DNA of 38,789 nucleotides from contig JAIDUT010000015.1 in the NCBI GenBank assembly GCA_029060065.1, forward strand, positions 1 through 38,789, in the 5' to 3' direction. Source of the DNA: Clostridia bacterium. Lineage in GTDB: Bacteria; Bacillota; Clostridia; Christensenellales; UBA3700. Of this stretch, positions 24,840 through 32,963 are shown one piece after another (positions within the stretch are counted from its first letter, which is position 1; every line of letters begins with the position of its first letter). The notes under the pieces are model-generated. The model made no database searches. It saw nothing but the letters and a program-made list of their open reading frames with translations, and had not been told where the DNA came from. The position numbers and the translations under genes are program-made.

Positions 24840-25889
24840 CTATTTATCTTTATTTGTTTTCTCGTTATCTTTATCTTTTGATTGATTTGGTTGTTTTTTA
24901 GGCTTTTGAATACCGTAAGACCTTATTCTACCGATACTCCAAGTCTTGACTTCTTCATATAGATTTTCGTCAATTCCCAATATCTCAAGTAATTCACCTT
25001 CCGTCACTACTTTTATATGCCCGTCCGCGACAGCCATAATATTCTTGGCGCGCATACAGTTGTCACCGTATGGCAGGAAATAATCGAGTTTGCTAATCTT
25101 TTGCGAATATACTCCGCCTTTTCTCCTTATGGCATTGACGAGAAAAAGAGCTTGCTTAAAACTATCCTTTTCAAATACCGTGGAAAAACAAAAGTGTTTG
25201 TCTACTATACTACTGCGTTTAACAAGTCTTGGGTCAGGTTTAACAAACTTGGCGTAACCTGCTAGTTTTTTTGTATACGAAACCGTAGCATAATGATTCT
25301 TTACGCTACCGTTTTCGACAGAATAAAAGGCGTTGGGGCATTCTTGCAAAAGTCCTTGCAAATCGCTTCCCTTTATCTCGCACATTTTCTTTGCGACTTG
25401 CAAAGTGAGAAAAGCGTCATAATCACTACGGTGCAAATTCTCCGTAGATATTCCAAAGGCTTCGCAAATCTTTCCAAGCCCGTTCTCGTTACTGTCGGGC
25501 ATAAAATGTCTATGAAGAATTTGCGTATCAAACGCATTGAAAGTAAAGTAAGGCAACTTGTATCTATTACACTCTGACAGTAAAAAATTGATGTCGTTAT
25601 TGACTGAGTGTCCAAAGATAACTACGTCGGGACTCTCCAGCAATTTTTTGAAAATCGGGTACGTCGCCTCAAAGTCGGGAGCTTTGAGAAATTCCGACTT
25701 GTCGTACCCAAGTTCTATGCCATCGCCATTCCCGCGTGAAGTATGGAACTTGCTCTTGGGATTGACAAGTATATCTTTCTGCTCTAAGACGTTGAGCCTT
25801 TCGTCGGCAAGAACATAGCCAAGCGAGCATATTTTACCATGCCCGCCAAAACAGTTTGCGCATTCTATGTCAAAGAACAGATAATTCAT
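24840..25889 (-). CDS. DEDDh 3'-5' exonuclease with C-terminal BRCT-like domain
   Basis: A 349-residue protein. Residues 1-170 are a DnaQ/epsilon-type exonuclease: D7 and E9 in FFDIEC, D99 in GHSVNNDINFL, and H153-x4-D158 in HRSDYDAF, so all catalytic acids and the DEDDh His are present. Residues ~230-306 look like a BRCT domain (KHFCFSTVFEKDSFKQALF, RRKGGVYSQKISKLDYFLP, KNIMAVADGHIKVVTEGELL). The C-terminal ~25 residues are Lys/Asp/Asn-rich and probably disordered. Likely a proofreading or repair exonuclease brought to its site by the BRCT domain. AAGGA precedes the ATG; it follows asnA by 33 bases. Confidence 0.85.
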   Translation of the reverse strand: MNYLFFDIECANCFGGHGKICSLGYVLADERLNVLEQKDILVNPKSKFHTSRGNGDGIELGYDKSEFLKAPDFEATYPIFKKLLESPDVVIFGHSVNNDINFLLSECNRYKLPYFTFNAFDTQILHRHFMPDSNENGLGKICEAFGISTENLHRSDYDAFLTLQVAKKMCEIKGSDLQGLLQECPNAFYSVENGSVKNHYATVSYTKKLAGYAKFVKPDPRLVKRSSIVDKHFCFSTVFEKDSFKQALFLVNAIRRKGGVYSQKISKLDYFLPYGDNCMRAKNIMAVADGHIKVVTEGELLEILGIDENLYEEVKTWSIGRIRSYGIQKPKKQPNQSKDKDNEKTNKDK

Positions 25890-25922
25890 AGATTCCTTTT
25901 ACTTTTGTGCAACATAATTTAT

Positions 25923-26903
25923 TTATAGCAACGTAATTCCTTGCTTCTTGCAATTCTCGATTTCTCTATCGCTCCACACAGAGGGTTGTACTTCGCCTAT
26001 ATGTCTTTTGTCAAGCATAAACATGCAAAGACGCGATTGACCTATACCTCCGCCGATAGACAACGGCAGTTTGCCGTTGGCAAGCGCCTTGTGGAAAGGA
26101 AGCTCCAATCTATCCATAGCGTTTTCTGTCTCCAGTTGAGCAAGAAGAGCTTTTCTGTCTACTCTTATACCCATTGACGAAAGTTCCAGACCTCTGCCAA
26201 TAGTGGGATAATCGACGAAAATATCTCCGTTGAGCGACCAGTCGTCATAATCCGGCGCTCTGCCGTCGTGTTTCTTACCGCTCTTTAGCGCTCCGCCAAT
26301 CTGCATAATAAACACTGCTCCGTACTTCTTAGCCACTGCATTTTCTCTCTCTTGTGGAGTTAGATTTGGATACGTATCTTCCAACTCTTGAGTGGTGACG
26401 AATGATATTTCTTCGGGCAAATTGACTTTGCCGACGATATTATATTTCTCTCTTATGATTTTACAAGTCGATTTAATTACCTTGTAAATACTTCTTACGG
26501 TGTCTTTGAGAAAATCAAGGTTTCTATCTTCTGCCGATATTACCTTTTCCCAATCCCATTGATCGACATATAAAGAGTGTATATTGTCGACAATTTCATC
26601 GCGACGGATAGCGTTCATATCCGTATAAAGCCCCATGTGCATACCAAAGCCGTATTTCTTGAGAGCATATCTCTTCCATTTAGCAAGAGAGTGCACTACC
26701 TCGGCAACTTTACCGCTCTCTTTTATATCAAAAGAAACGGGTCGCTCTACGCCATTTAGATTGTCATTGAATCCGCTTTCTTGCAATACGAAAAGAGGAG
26801 CGGAAACTCTGCTCAAGTTCAACTCTTGTGCCAGCGCGGAGATAAAAGTATCTTTGCAATCTTTGATAGCCCTTTGGGTATCAAGTAAACCTAATTCGTT
26901 CAT
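25923..26903 (-). CDS. asnA: Aspartate-ammonia ligase (asparagine synthetase A)
   Basis: Makes asparagine from aspartate, ammonia and ATP. The 326 residues match the AsnA family, which shares the fold of class II aminoacyl-tRNA synthetases. Typical stretches are TQRAIKDCKDTFISALAQEL at the N-terminus, VERPVSFDIKE, GLYTDMNAIRRDE, SLYVDQWDWEKVI, and LSIGGGIGQSRLCMFMLDKRHIGEVQPSVW at the end (positions about 25960-26060). AAGGTGG precedes the ATG. It sits eight bases after an unknown gene and just downstream of glnS, an amide amino acid neighbourhood. Confidence 0.96.
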   Translation of the reverse strand: MNELGLLDTQRAIKDCKDTFISALAQELNLSRVSAPLFVLQESGFNDNLNGVERPVSFDIKESGKVAEVVHSLAKWKRYALKKYGFGMHMGLYTDMNAIRRDEIVDNIHSLYVDQWDWEKVISAEDRNLDFLKDTVRSIYKVIKSTCKIIREKYNIVGKVNLPEEISFVTTQELEDTYPNLTPQERENAVAKKYGAVFIMQIGGALKSGKKHDGRAPDYDDWSLNGDIFVDYPTIGRGLELSSMGIRVDRKALLAQLETENAMDRLELPFHKALANGKLPLSIGGGIGQSRLCMFMLDKRHIGEVQPSVWSDREIENCKKQGITLL

Positions 26904-26911
26904 ATACCACC

Positions 26912-27400
26912 TTAAATAATCTTTTTATAAGTTAAAAATTCTTCCATTAAAGCCTTGAATTTCTTCCCGTCGCAAGTCTTGATATACAGATAATAATAAG
27001 TACCCGCATACTCAAACCATACGTTGTAATGAAAACGGGAAAACATACCCGACTTATGGCTATATTGTATTATTATGTCGTCGACCTTTGCTTTGACAAA
27101 ATCTTGCTTGTTGGAAAGCGCGGTTTGCTCATTGCAAAGACTTTCAAACATTTCCCTTTGAGTATCGTCTACGAGGACATATTCTTCTATCTCTTCGTTA
27201 CCCCACATACACGCAAGGCGCTCTTTAATATAGACAAGTTTCTCGCCGTCCATTCCCTTGAAACACTCAAACGACGTGATATTCTTTGGGTCGAACAAAA
27301 GATAACTCGTACCGCTCTTATCGTTGTGCTTGGAAAGCGATCCGTCAACGTATTTGACTTCTTTTATATTCTTAGGTCGTTGAAATAATTTATTTGCCAT
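26912..27400 (-). CDS. Conserved-looking cytosolic protein of unknown function
   Basis: I do not recognise this 162-residue protein. It has no signal peptide or membrane segment and is rich in aromatic and charged residues, with alternating strand-like stretches (SGTSYLLFDPKNITSFECF, FHYNVWFEYAGTYYYLYIKT) suggesting a beta-rich fold followed by a terminal helix (FKALMEEFLTYKKII). The ATG at 27400 overlaps the glnS 3' end by 11 bases and has AAGGA upstream; asnA follows after eight bases. Tight placement between glnS and asnA implies co-expression and perhaps a role in amide amino acid or tRNA metabolism, but nothing in the sequence shows this. Confidence 0.75.
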   Translation of the reverse strand: MANKLFQRPKNIKEVKYVDGSLSKHNDKSGTSYLLFDPKNITSFECFKGMDGEKLVYIKERLACMWGNEEIEEYVLVDDTQREMFESLCNEQTALSNKQDFVKAKVDDIIIQYSHKSGMFSRFHYNVWFEYAGTYYYLYIKTCDGKKFKALMEEFLTYKKII

Positions 27401-29024
27401 AACTGTCCTTTAATCCCGTGATTTGATTAAATTCATACTTTCCGTCTTTGCCATATCCCTTTACTGCGCTGAAATATCCCATGCGCATAAATTGGAACCT
27501 ATCGTATTCCTTAACCGTAGCAAGGAAATTTTCTCCCTTTGCATTGGGGAAAATTGTATGGCTGTTGGGCGTAAGTCTGTCGTTAAAGTCGCCCTCACCA
27601 TCAAGCAATAGATAATCATATTCGTGAAGAGTGAGGTCTATGCAATCTTTTGCGTTGACCCATTGAATTACGCCCTTTACTTTGATACCTGCGTTGACTC
27701 CTCCGCTGATAGAATCTGGGATATAGTTGCAAGTTACGCTTACAACTTTTCCGTCTTTATCGCATTCATGAGATACGTATTCTAGGATATAACTTCCCTT
27801 AAGTCTTACCTTACCGCCGGGAACAAGTCTTTTGTACTTCGGTGGCGGAACTGGCGCAAAGTCCTCTCTATCGATATAGAGTTCTCTGCTGAAAGTCACC
27901 TTGTGCGTAGTCTTCTCCTCTGCATTGGGATTGTTCTCTATCTGATATACTTCATCCTCTGTAGCATTGGCAACGATAAGTTTGATAGGGTCTTTTACTA
28001 CCATAACTCTGTCTGCGTTGATATTTAGATAATCTCTGACAAAATGTTCAAGCATTAGTACGTCGACTTCGCTTTGGCTCTTAGATACGCCTATCTCTTG
28101 ACAAAATCTCTTAATTGCTTCCGGCGGATATCCTCTTTCTCTCATACCCGAAAGCGTAGGCATTCTCGGGTCTGACCAACCGCTGACTTTGCCTTCGTCT
28201 ACGAGTTTTTTAAGATATCTCTTAGACATAATAGTCCTCGTCATTCCAAGTCTTGCAAATTCAATCTGTCTTGGTAAATCGCCGAAACCGCAATTTATCT
28301 TTACCCAGTCGTAAAGGGGTCTGTGATCCTCGAATTCAAGCGTACAGATACTGTGCGTAATTCCCTCGAATGCGTCCTCTAAGGGGTGCGCAAAATCGTA
28401 CATAGGATATATACACCATTTGTCGCCGGTACGATGGTGCGTCGCTCTCAAAACTCTGTAGATTACAGGGTCGCGCATATTGATATTAGGACTTGCCATA
28501 TCTATCTTTGCGCGCAATACTTTAGTACCGTCGGCATACTTACCATCTTTCATTTCTTGGAACAAACGCAAGTTCTCTTCTACGCTTCTTCCTCTAGACG
28601 GACTTTCTTCGCCAGGTTGGGTAAGCGTACCTCTCGTAGCCTTGATTTGCTCCGCCGAATAATCGCATACGTACGCAAGTCCCTTTTTGATTAGTCCGAC
28701 CGCGCATTCGTACATTCTGTCAAAATAATCAGAAGCGTAAAGTTCTTGGTCCCACTCAAAGCCAAGCCACTTAATGTCCTCTTTGATAGAATTGACGTAC
28801 TCTATATCTTCTTTACTCGGATTGGTATCGTCATAGCGCAAATTGCACTTGCCATGATACTTTTCTTTCATACCAAAGTTAATGCAAAGCGACTTAGCGT
28901 GGCCGATATGCAAATACCCGTTTGGCTCAGGCGGAAAACGTGTGATTATCTCCTTTGCCTTGCCCTGCGCCAAATCTTCGTTAATAAATTCTTCGATAAA
29001 ATTCGTTGACTTGATTTCTTCCAT
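27390..29024 (-). CDS. glnS: Glutaminyl-tRNA synthetase
   Basis: A 544-residue class I aminoacyl-tRNA synthetase that charges tRNA-Gln directly. The HIGH motif is in FPPEPNGYLHIGHAKSLC at 30-47 and the KMSKS loop reads RTIMSKRYLKKLV near 265. The anticodon-binding beta-barrel region occupies the last ~200 residues. The GlnRS-type features, including EPNGYLHIGHAK, separate it from GluRS. Many Firmicutes lack GlnRS and use the GatCAB transamidation route, so its presence is a lineage marker. AAGGA precedes the ATG at 29024. It begins the run leading into asnA and lies 79 bases after fhs. Confidence 0.97.
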   Translation of the reverse strand: MEEIKSTNFIEEFINEDLAQGKAKEIITRFPPEPNGYLHIGHAKSLCINFGMKEKYHGKCNLRYDDTNPSKEDIEYVNSIKEDIKWLGFEWDQELYASDYFDRMYECAVGLIKKGLAYVCDYSAEQIKATRGTLTQPGEESPSRGRSVEENLRLFQEMKDGKYADGTKVLRAKIDMASPNINMRDPVIYRVLRATHHRTGDKWCIYPMYDFAHPLEDAFEGITHSICTLEFEDHRPLYDWVKINCGFGDLPRQIEFARLGMTRTIMSKRYLKKLVDEGKVSGWSDPRMPTLSGMRERGYPPEAIKRFCQEIGVSKSQSEVDVLMLEHFVRDYLNINADRVMVVKDPIKLIVANATEDEVYQIENNPNAEEKTTHKVTFSRELYIDREDFAPVPPPKYKRLVPGGKVRLKGSYILEYVSHECDKDGKVVSVTCNYIPDSISGGVNAGIKVKGVIQWVNAKDCIDLTLHEYDYLLLDGEGDFNDRLTPNSHTIFPNAKGENFLATVKEYDRFQFMRMGYFSAVKGYGKDGKYEFNQITGLKDSYGK

Positions 29025-29103
29025 ATATATCCTTGTTGCTTATTTATTTCGATTATTATTTGAGTTACTTTTAACTATTCTATTCGCTCTTAGTTTTAAT
29101 CTA

Positions 29104-30762
29104 TTAGAATAGTCCTTTGATTTCATTAGTTTCAGCGTCAATCGTCATACCCAATGCGCTAGGCTTTTTACCAAGTCCGGGCATTAGCATAATGCTACCG
29201 CATACCACTACCAAAAATCCCGCACCTCCTCTTATCTCCACGTTGCGCACCGTCATAGTAAAGCCGGTAGGTCTGCCGAGTTTAGTCATATCGTCGGAAA
29301 AAGAATATTGAGTTTTCGCAATACATATAGGCAAAGAGCTCTTGCCGAGCTTGTTTATATTAGCGATACTCTCTTTTGCCCTGTCGCTATATTGCACGGC
29401 GCTCGCGCCGTAAACCTTGCTTGCGACAGCGAAAATCTTGTCCTCTACGCTCATATCAAGGTCGTAAGAAAACCTGAGTTTTGACGGCTTATCAATGGCT
29501 TTGATTACCGCTTTGGCAAGCTCTATCGAACCGTCTCCGCCCTTTGCCCAACATTCGCAAAGACAACATACTGCGCCTTCGGCTTTGCAGGCATCCTCAA
29601 TCATCTTGATTTCCGCATCGGTATCGGTAATAAACTTGTTGACTGCTACGACTACGTTTTCGCCGTACACGTCGCGCAAGTTGCGTATGTGTCCCACAAG
29701 ATTTGGCATGCCCTTCTCCAAGGCTTGCAAGTCTTCTTTAGCAACGTCCTCTTTCTTTATACCGCCGTTGTACTTCAACGCTCTAACGGTAGCTACAAGC
29801 ACGACTGCCTTTGGCGCAATGCCTGCCACTCTGCACTTTATGTCCAAGAATTTCTCTGCGCCGAGGTCTGCTCCAAAACCCGCTTCGGTTATGACATAAT
29901 CTGCTACGCTCATGGCAAGTTTTGTCGCGATAATGGTATTGCATCCGTGAGCTATATTTGCAAAAGGTCCGCCGTGTATTATTGCCGGCGTTCCCTCAAG
30001 CGTCTGCACTAAGTTTGGCTTTAGAGCGTCTTTCAATACGATAGCCACTGCGTCAACCACGCCTAAATCCTTTGCCGTTACGGCATTTCCTTTCTTGTCG
30101 TAAGCGACGATTATATTGCCAATTCTTACTTTAAGATCTGCCATATCCTTAGCAAGACACAGTATTGCCATAATCTCCGAAGCCGCCGTAATATTGAAGC
30201 CGTCGCTTCTGGGCACGCCGTTTTTAGCTCCGCCCTGTCCTACTTGAATATATCTCAAAGCTCTGTCGTTCATATCCATACAACGCTTCCAAATGATATT
30301 GTCCACGTCTATATCAAGTTCGTTGCCCTGCATGAGGTGATTGTCAAGAATTGCAGATATTAGATTGTTAGCGGTCGTGATTGCGTGAATATCTCCCGTG
30401 AAGTGTAAGTTAATATCTTCCATCGGCGCAATTTGCGCCATACCGCCTCCGGTAGCTCCGCCCTTTATGCCAAATACAGGTCCAAGCGAGGGTTCTCTCA
30501 ATGCAAGACATACTTTCTTGCCGAGTTTACTAATACCGTCTGCAAGACCGATAGACGTAGTGGTCTTTCCCTCTCCAAATGCTGTAGGATTGATTGCCGT
30601 AACAAGTACGAGCTTATCCGTCTTAGGCGACGGCTTTTTGCATATCTTAGCCTTGTATTTGCCGTACAATTCCAACTCGTCGTCTTGAATATCAAGTTTT
30701 TTAGCTATTTCGCTTATGGGCTGAAGTTTAACGCTGTTTGCTATCTCAATATCGCTTTTCAT
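29104..30762 (-). CDS. fhs: Formate-tetrahydrofolate ligase
   Basis: ATP-dependent synthesis of 10-formyltetrahydrofolate, the entry of formate into one-carbon metabolism in clostridia and acetogens. The 552 residues match the family. The P-loop is in INPTAFGEGKTTTSIGLADG; ALREPSLGPVFGIKGGATGG and the C-terminal RGGAGFLVVVCGSIMLMPGL are characteristic. I chose the ATG at 30762 because GAGG lies four bases upstream and MKSDIEIA is the usual N-terminus; a TTG four codons upstream has no such support. Its own promoter is visible at 30793-30821. Confidence 0.97.
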   Translation of the reverse strand: MKSDIEIANSVKLQPISEIAKKLDIQDDELELYGKYKAKICKKPSPKTDKLVLVTAINPTAFGEGKTTTSIGLADGISKLGKKVCLALREPSLGPVFGIKGGATGGGMAQIAPMEDINLHFTGDIHAITTANNLISAILDNHLMQGNELDIDVDNIIWKRCMDMNDRALRYIQVGQGGAKNGVPRSDGFNITAASEIMAILCLAKDMADLKVRIGNIIVAYDKKGNAVTAKDLGVVDAVAIVLKDALKPNLVQTLEGTPAIIHGGPFANIAHGCNTIIATKLAMSVADYVITEAGFGADLGAEKFLDIKCRVAGIAPKAVVLVATVRALKYNGGIKKEDVAKEDLQALEKGMPNLVGHIRNLRDVYGENVVVAVNKFITDTDAEIKMIEDACKAEGAVCCLCECWAKGGDGSIELAKAVIKAIDKPSKLRFSYDLDMSVEDKIFAVASKVYGASAVQYSDRAKESIANINKLGKSSLPICIAKTQYSFSDDMTKLGRPTGFTMTVRNVEIRGGAGFLVVVCGSIMLMPGLGKKPSALGMTIDAETNEIKGLF

Positions 30763-30792
30763 AAGACCTCGCAAATTACAGTAATATATTTT

Positions 30793-30821
30793 ATTTTATA
30801 ATTATTATTAAGTAAAGTCAA
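30793..30821 (-). promoter_or_regulatory. fhs promoter
   Basis: On the minus strand TTGACT (30816-30821), a 17-base spacer and TAAAAT (30793-30798). The predicted start near 30786 gives a ~24-base leader, too short for a riboswitch. Confidence 0.65.
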
Positions 30822-30853
30822 GTCTATATAGAAAATAACAACGTCTACAAAGC

Positions 30854-30883
30854 AAAAAAATAGGCAGGGCTTTCGCCCTGCCT
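30854..30883 (-). terminator. Strong intrinsic terminator of the TetR/beta-helix/OYE/lipoprotein unit
   Basis: A perfect 9-bp GC-rich stem (30862-30870 with 30875-30883, 4-base loop) is followed on the minus strand by ATTTTTTT. It begins 16 bases past the lipoprotein stop and separates that unit from fhs. Confidence 0.93.
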
Positions 30884-30898
30884 GAAAACGCTTTAACG

Positions 30899-31702
30899 TT
30901 ACCAAGTTACAAATTCAGTAAGAATAGTATTAACTAAATCGTTGTCAATGCCAGTGTTGGTAAAAGTCAGTGTCAAAGTGCAAGTCTTTGAACTTGAATT
31001 TTTAATAAACTGCTCTTGATGTATAATAGATGTCCCAAAAGGCGTAACTAACGAATAATCCATTATAATGCGAACTGCAGTATCATTGTCATACTTTATC
31101 ATTTCACATTTAGTAAACTTAACGGTATACCCTAATGTTTTATACATATTGAGTAAAAGATTTTTGTAATAGTCTGCAGTTACTGTGAAAAATAAGTCCG
31201 ACTTGTTTTCTACTATTAGATTCATATTACTTGAATTATCAATTGGATTTAAGTAGGCCACTGTAGTATTCTGCACACTGACCTTCTGCCAATTGGACGG
31301 ATAAGCAAACTTTAAGCCGTAAGACTTATTACTGTATTGGCTGTAACCTTGCGGAAGCGGTACGTTAATATTACATTCGGCATATATGGATGAATCGCTT
31401 TTCGCGCTTATTCTGAACTTGCCTGACCCCGAACCTAGAGTCTTGAGTTTGACTACGCCGTCGGAAACAACGCTATACTCCAATAAATCTTCCGAGAATG
31501 AAAACTCTAAAGTTCCGTTTGCCGGAGTAACGGTAAACTTGAGTTCATACTCCTCGCCGTTTTCCAACGTAATTTCTGTTTTTTCAAGGACTATGCTCTC
31601 TACAGGGATTGTCGCGTCGTCATTATTATCACACGCCACAGAGAAAATTAAAATGCATACAATGCACAAAACTAACATTGCTGTCAAAAACTTCTTCTTC
31701 AT
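30899..31702 (-). CDS. Lipoprotein with Ig-like (Big_2) and PsbP/DUF1795-like regions
   Basis: A 267-residue predicted lipoprotein with lipobox FSVAC near residue 24 followed by an Asn/Asp linker. Residues ~32-110 look like a bacterial Ig-like Big_2 domain (PVESIVLEKTEITLENGEEY ... VTPANGTLEFSF ... GKFRISAKSD). Residues ~125-267 resemble the PsbP/DUF1795 type fold (YGLKFAYPSNWQKVS, AYLNPIDNSSNMNLIVENKS, QEQFIKNSSSKTCTLTLTF). Such proteins are anchored outside the membrane; function unknown. It follows the OYE-like gene by 30 bases with AAAGGAG before the ATG and is the last gene before the terminator at 30854-30883. Confidence 0.8.
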   Translation of the reverse strand: MKKKFLTAMLVLCIVCILIFSVACDNNDDATIPVESIVLEKTEITLENGEEYELKFTVTPANGTLEFSFSEDLLEYSVVSDGVVKLKTLGSGSGKFRISAKSDSSIYAECNINVPLPQGYSQYSNKSYGLKFAYPSNWQKVSVQNTTVAYLNPIDNSSNMNLIVENKSDLFFTVTADYYKNLLLNMYKTLGYTVKFTKCEMIKYDNDTAVRIIMDYSLVTPFGTSIIHQEQFIKNSSSKTCTLTLTFTNTGIDNDLVNTILTEFVTW

Positions 31703-31732
31703 TTTCTACTCCTTTTGTAATTACTTATAAAT

Positions 31733-32932
31733 TTATTTTTTTATTCTACCAAGCAGACATTTGGTAGGTTCTTTTTCAATCACAAGTCCGCAGTAATTGC
31801 ACATTACGCATTGACTTTGAGTAGCCTTACCGTCCTTGAGTTTTTTTGCAAAGTTAGGCTCGCATATAAACGGACGGCACATTGACACCGCGTCTATTCC
31901 GTCATCTATCGCCTTTCGCATATCGTCAAGATTTGCCACTCCGCCAACCAATATCAAGTCAATATCCACTTTTTCTTTTATTGACATTGCCGAATTATAA
32001 TTAAACATTGTCAATGGCTTTGGTTGGGGTAAAAGCGGATTGATAAGTTTTGCGCATGCAAGGCAAAACTTATTAAGAAATTTCGGCAAACTTGCCACAG
32101 GTTCTTTGTACCTAAACACCGCATCCATAGGCATACGCTTTGAGCGCATAGTATTCATACCGTCCTGTACGCTTCCGCAAGACACTTCGATAGCGTCTAC
32201 TCCGTATTCTTTAAGAAGTTTACACACCTCAATAGCATAAGCAATACGCATTCCCTTCTTACGCTTGTCTGTCGCGGAAAGTTTTACCCATATCGGGAAA
32301 TCTCCCACTTTGGCTCTCGCCTTTTGCAAAATCTCCTTTACGATTTTGCATCTGCCGTATATATCTATGCCGTATTCATCTTTTCTTTTATTACCGTTTG
32401 CCGACACGAAATCATGAAGAAGATAACCGTGCGCTAAATGTATTTGCGCGCCGTCAAAACCGTACTCTTTTGCCTTGACGATTGCATCGACAAAAGCGTC
32501 CTCAACTCGCAATATATCCTCAACTGTCATAGCCTTGGCTTTGTCGGGATAAAAGAGATGTCTTTTAGCGCTGGGCGCAATCTTTTTTACTCCGATTACT
32601 TTACTTGAAGTCTGCCGTCCGCAGTGCGCAAGTTGAGCAATTATAGGAGTATTGAAATTATGTATAGTATCTGTGAGTTTCCTATACTTTTCTGCGACAC
32701 TATCTCCGTAAAACGCAAGGCATCTCGGATAAGACGACGCTCCCTCAGGACTCACGATCGCATAGCCCTGAATAATGCACCCCACCTCGTTTTTAGCCAA
32801 AAAAGCATATTTGCGAATAAGTTCGTCGCTAGGCCCTCCGTCCTCGTCCGCCAAACCGTCGTGAGTTGCCGAACGGATTATTCTATTCTTCAAATTTATC
32901 TTACCGACTTGGCAGTTTTCAAAGATATCCAT
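31733..32932 (-). CDS. Old Yellow Enzyme family NADH:flavin oxidoreductase, single domain
   Basis: A 399-residue FMN-dependent TIM-barrel oxidoreductase. Family features: KNRIIRSATHDGLADEDGG, PIIAQLAHCGRQ, HLAHGYLLHDFVSANGNKRK with active-site His, and the phosphate-binding DLILVGGVANLDDMRKAID. The C-terminus has CVMCNYCGLVIEKEPTKC, a Cys-rich set like the 4Fe-4S ligands of 2-enoate and dienoyl-CoA reductases, but the protein stops ten residues later, without the NAD(P)-binding domains of those enzymes. The substrate is probably an activated alkene. No good Shine-Dalgarno site is seen at the ATG at 32932. It lies 31 bases after the beta-helix gene. Confidence 0.87.
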   Translation of the reverse strand: MDIFENCQVGKINLKNRIIRSATHDGLADEDGGPSDELIRKYAFLAKNEVGCIIQGYAIVSPEGASSYPRCLAFYGDSVAEKYRKLTDTIHNFNTPIIAQLAHCGRQTSSKVIGVKKIAPSAKRHLFYPDKAKAMTVEDILRVEDAFVDAIVKAKEYGFDGAQIHLAHGYLLHDFVSANGNKRKDEYGIDIYGRCKIVKEILQKARAKVGDFPIWVKLSATDKRKKGMRIAYAIEVCKLLKEYGVDAIEVSCGSVQDGMNTMRSKRMPMDAVFRYKEPVASLPKFLNKFCLACAKLINPLLPQPKPLTMFNYNSAMSIKEKVDIDLILVGGVANLDDMRKAIDDGIDAVSMCRPFICEPNFAKKLKDGKATQSQCVMCNYCGLVIEKEPTKCLLGRIKK

Positions 32933-32963
32933 AATATGTTTAATCTTACTAAGTATCCCGCAT

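Noticed and set aside
29025..29103. Possible T-box leader for glnS
   Set aside because: The gap is 79 bases, too short for a T-box, and has no T-box sequence or terminator.
30763..30898. Possible folate (THF) riboswitch upstream of fhs
   Set aside because: The predicted leader is only about 24 bases and shows no conserved riboswitch structure.
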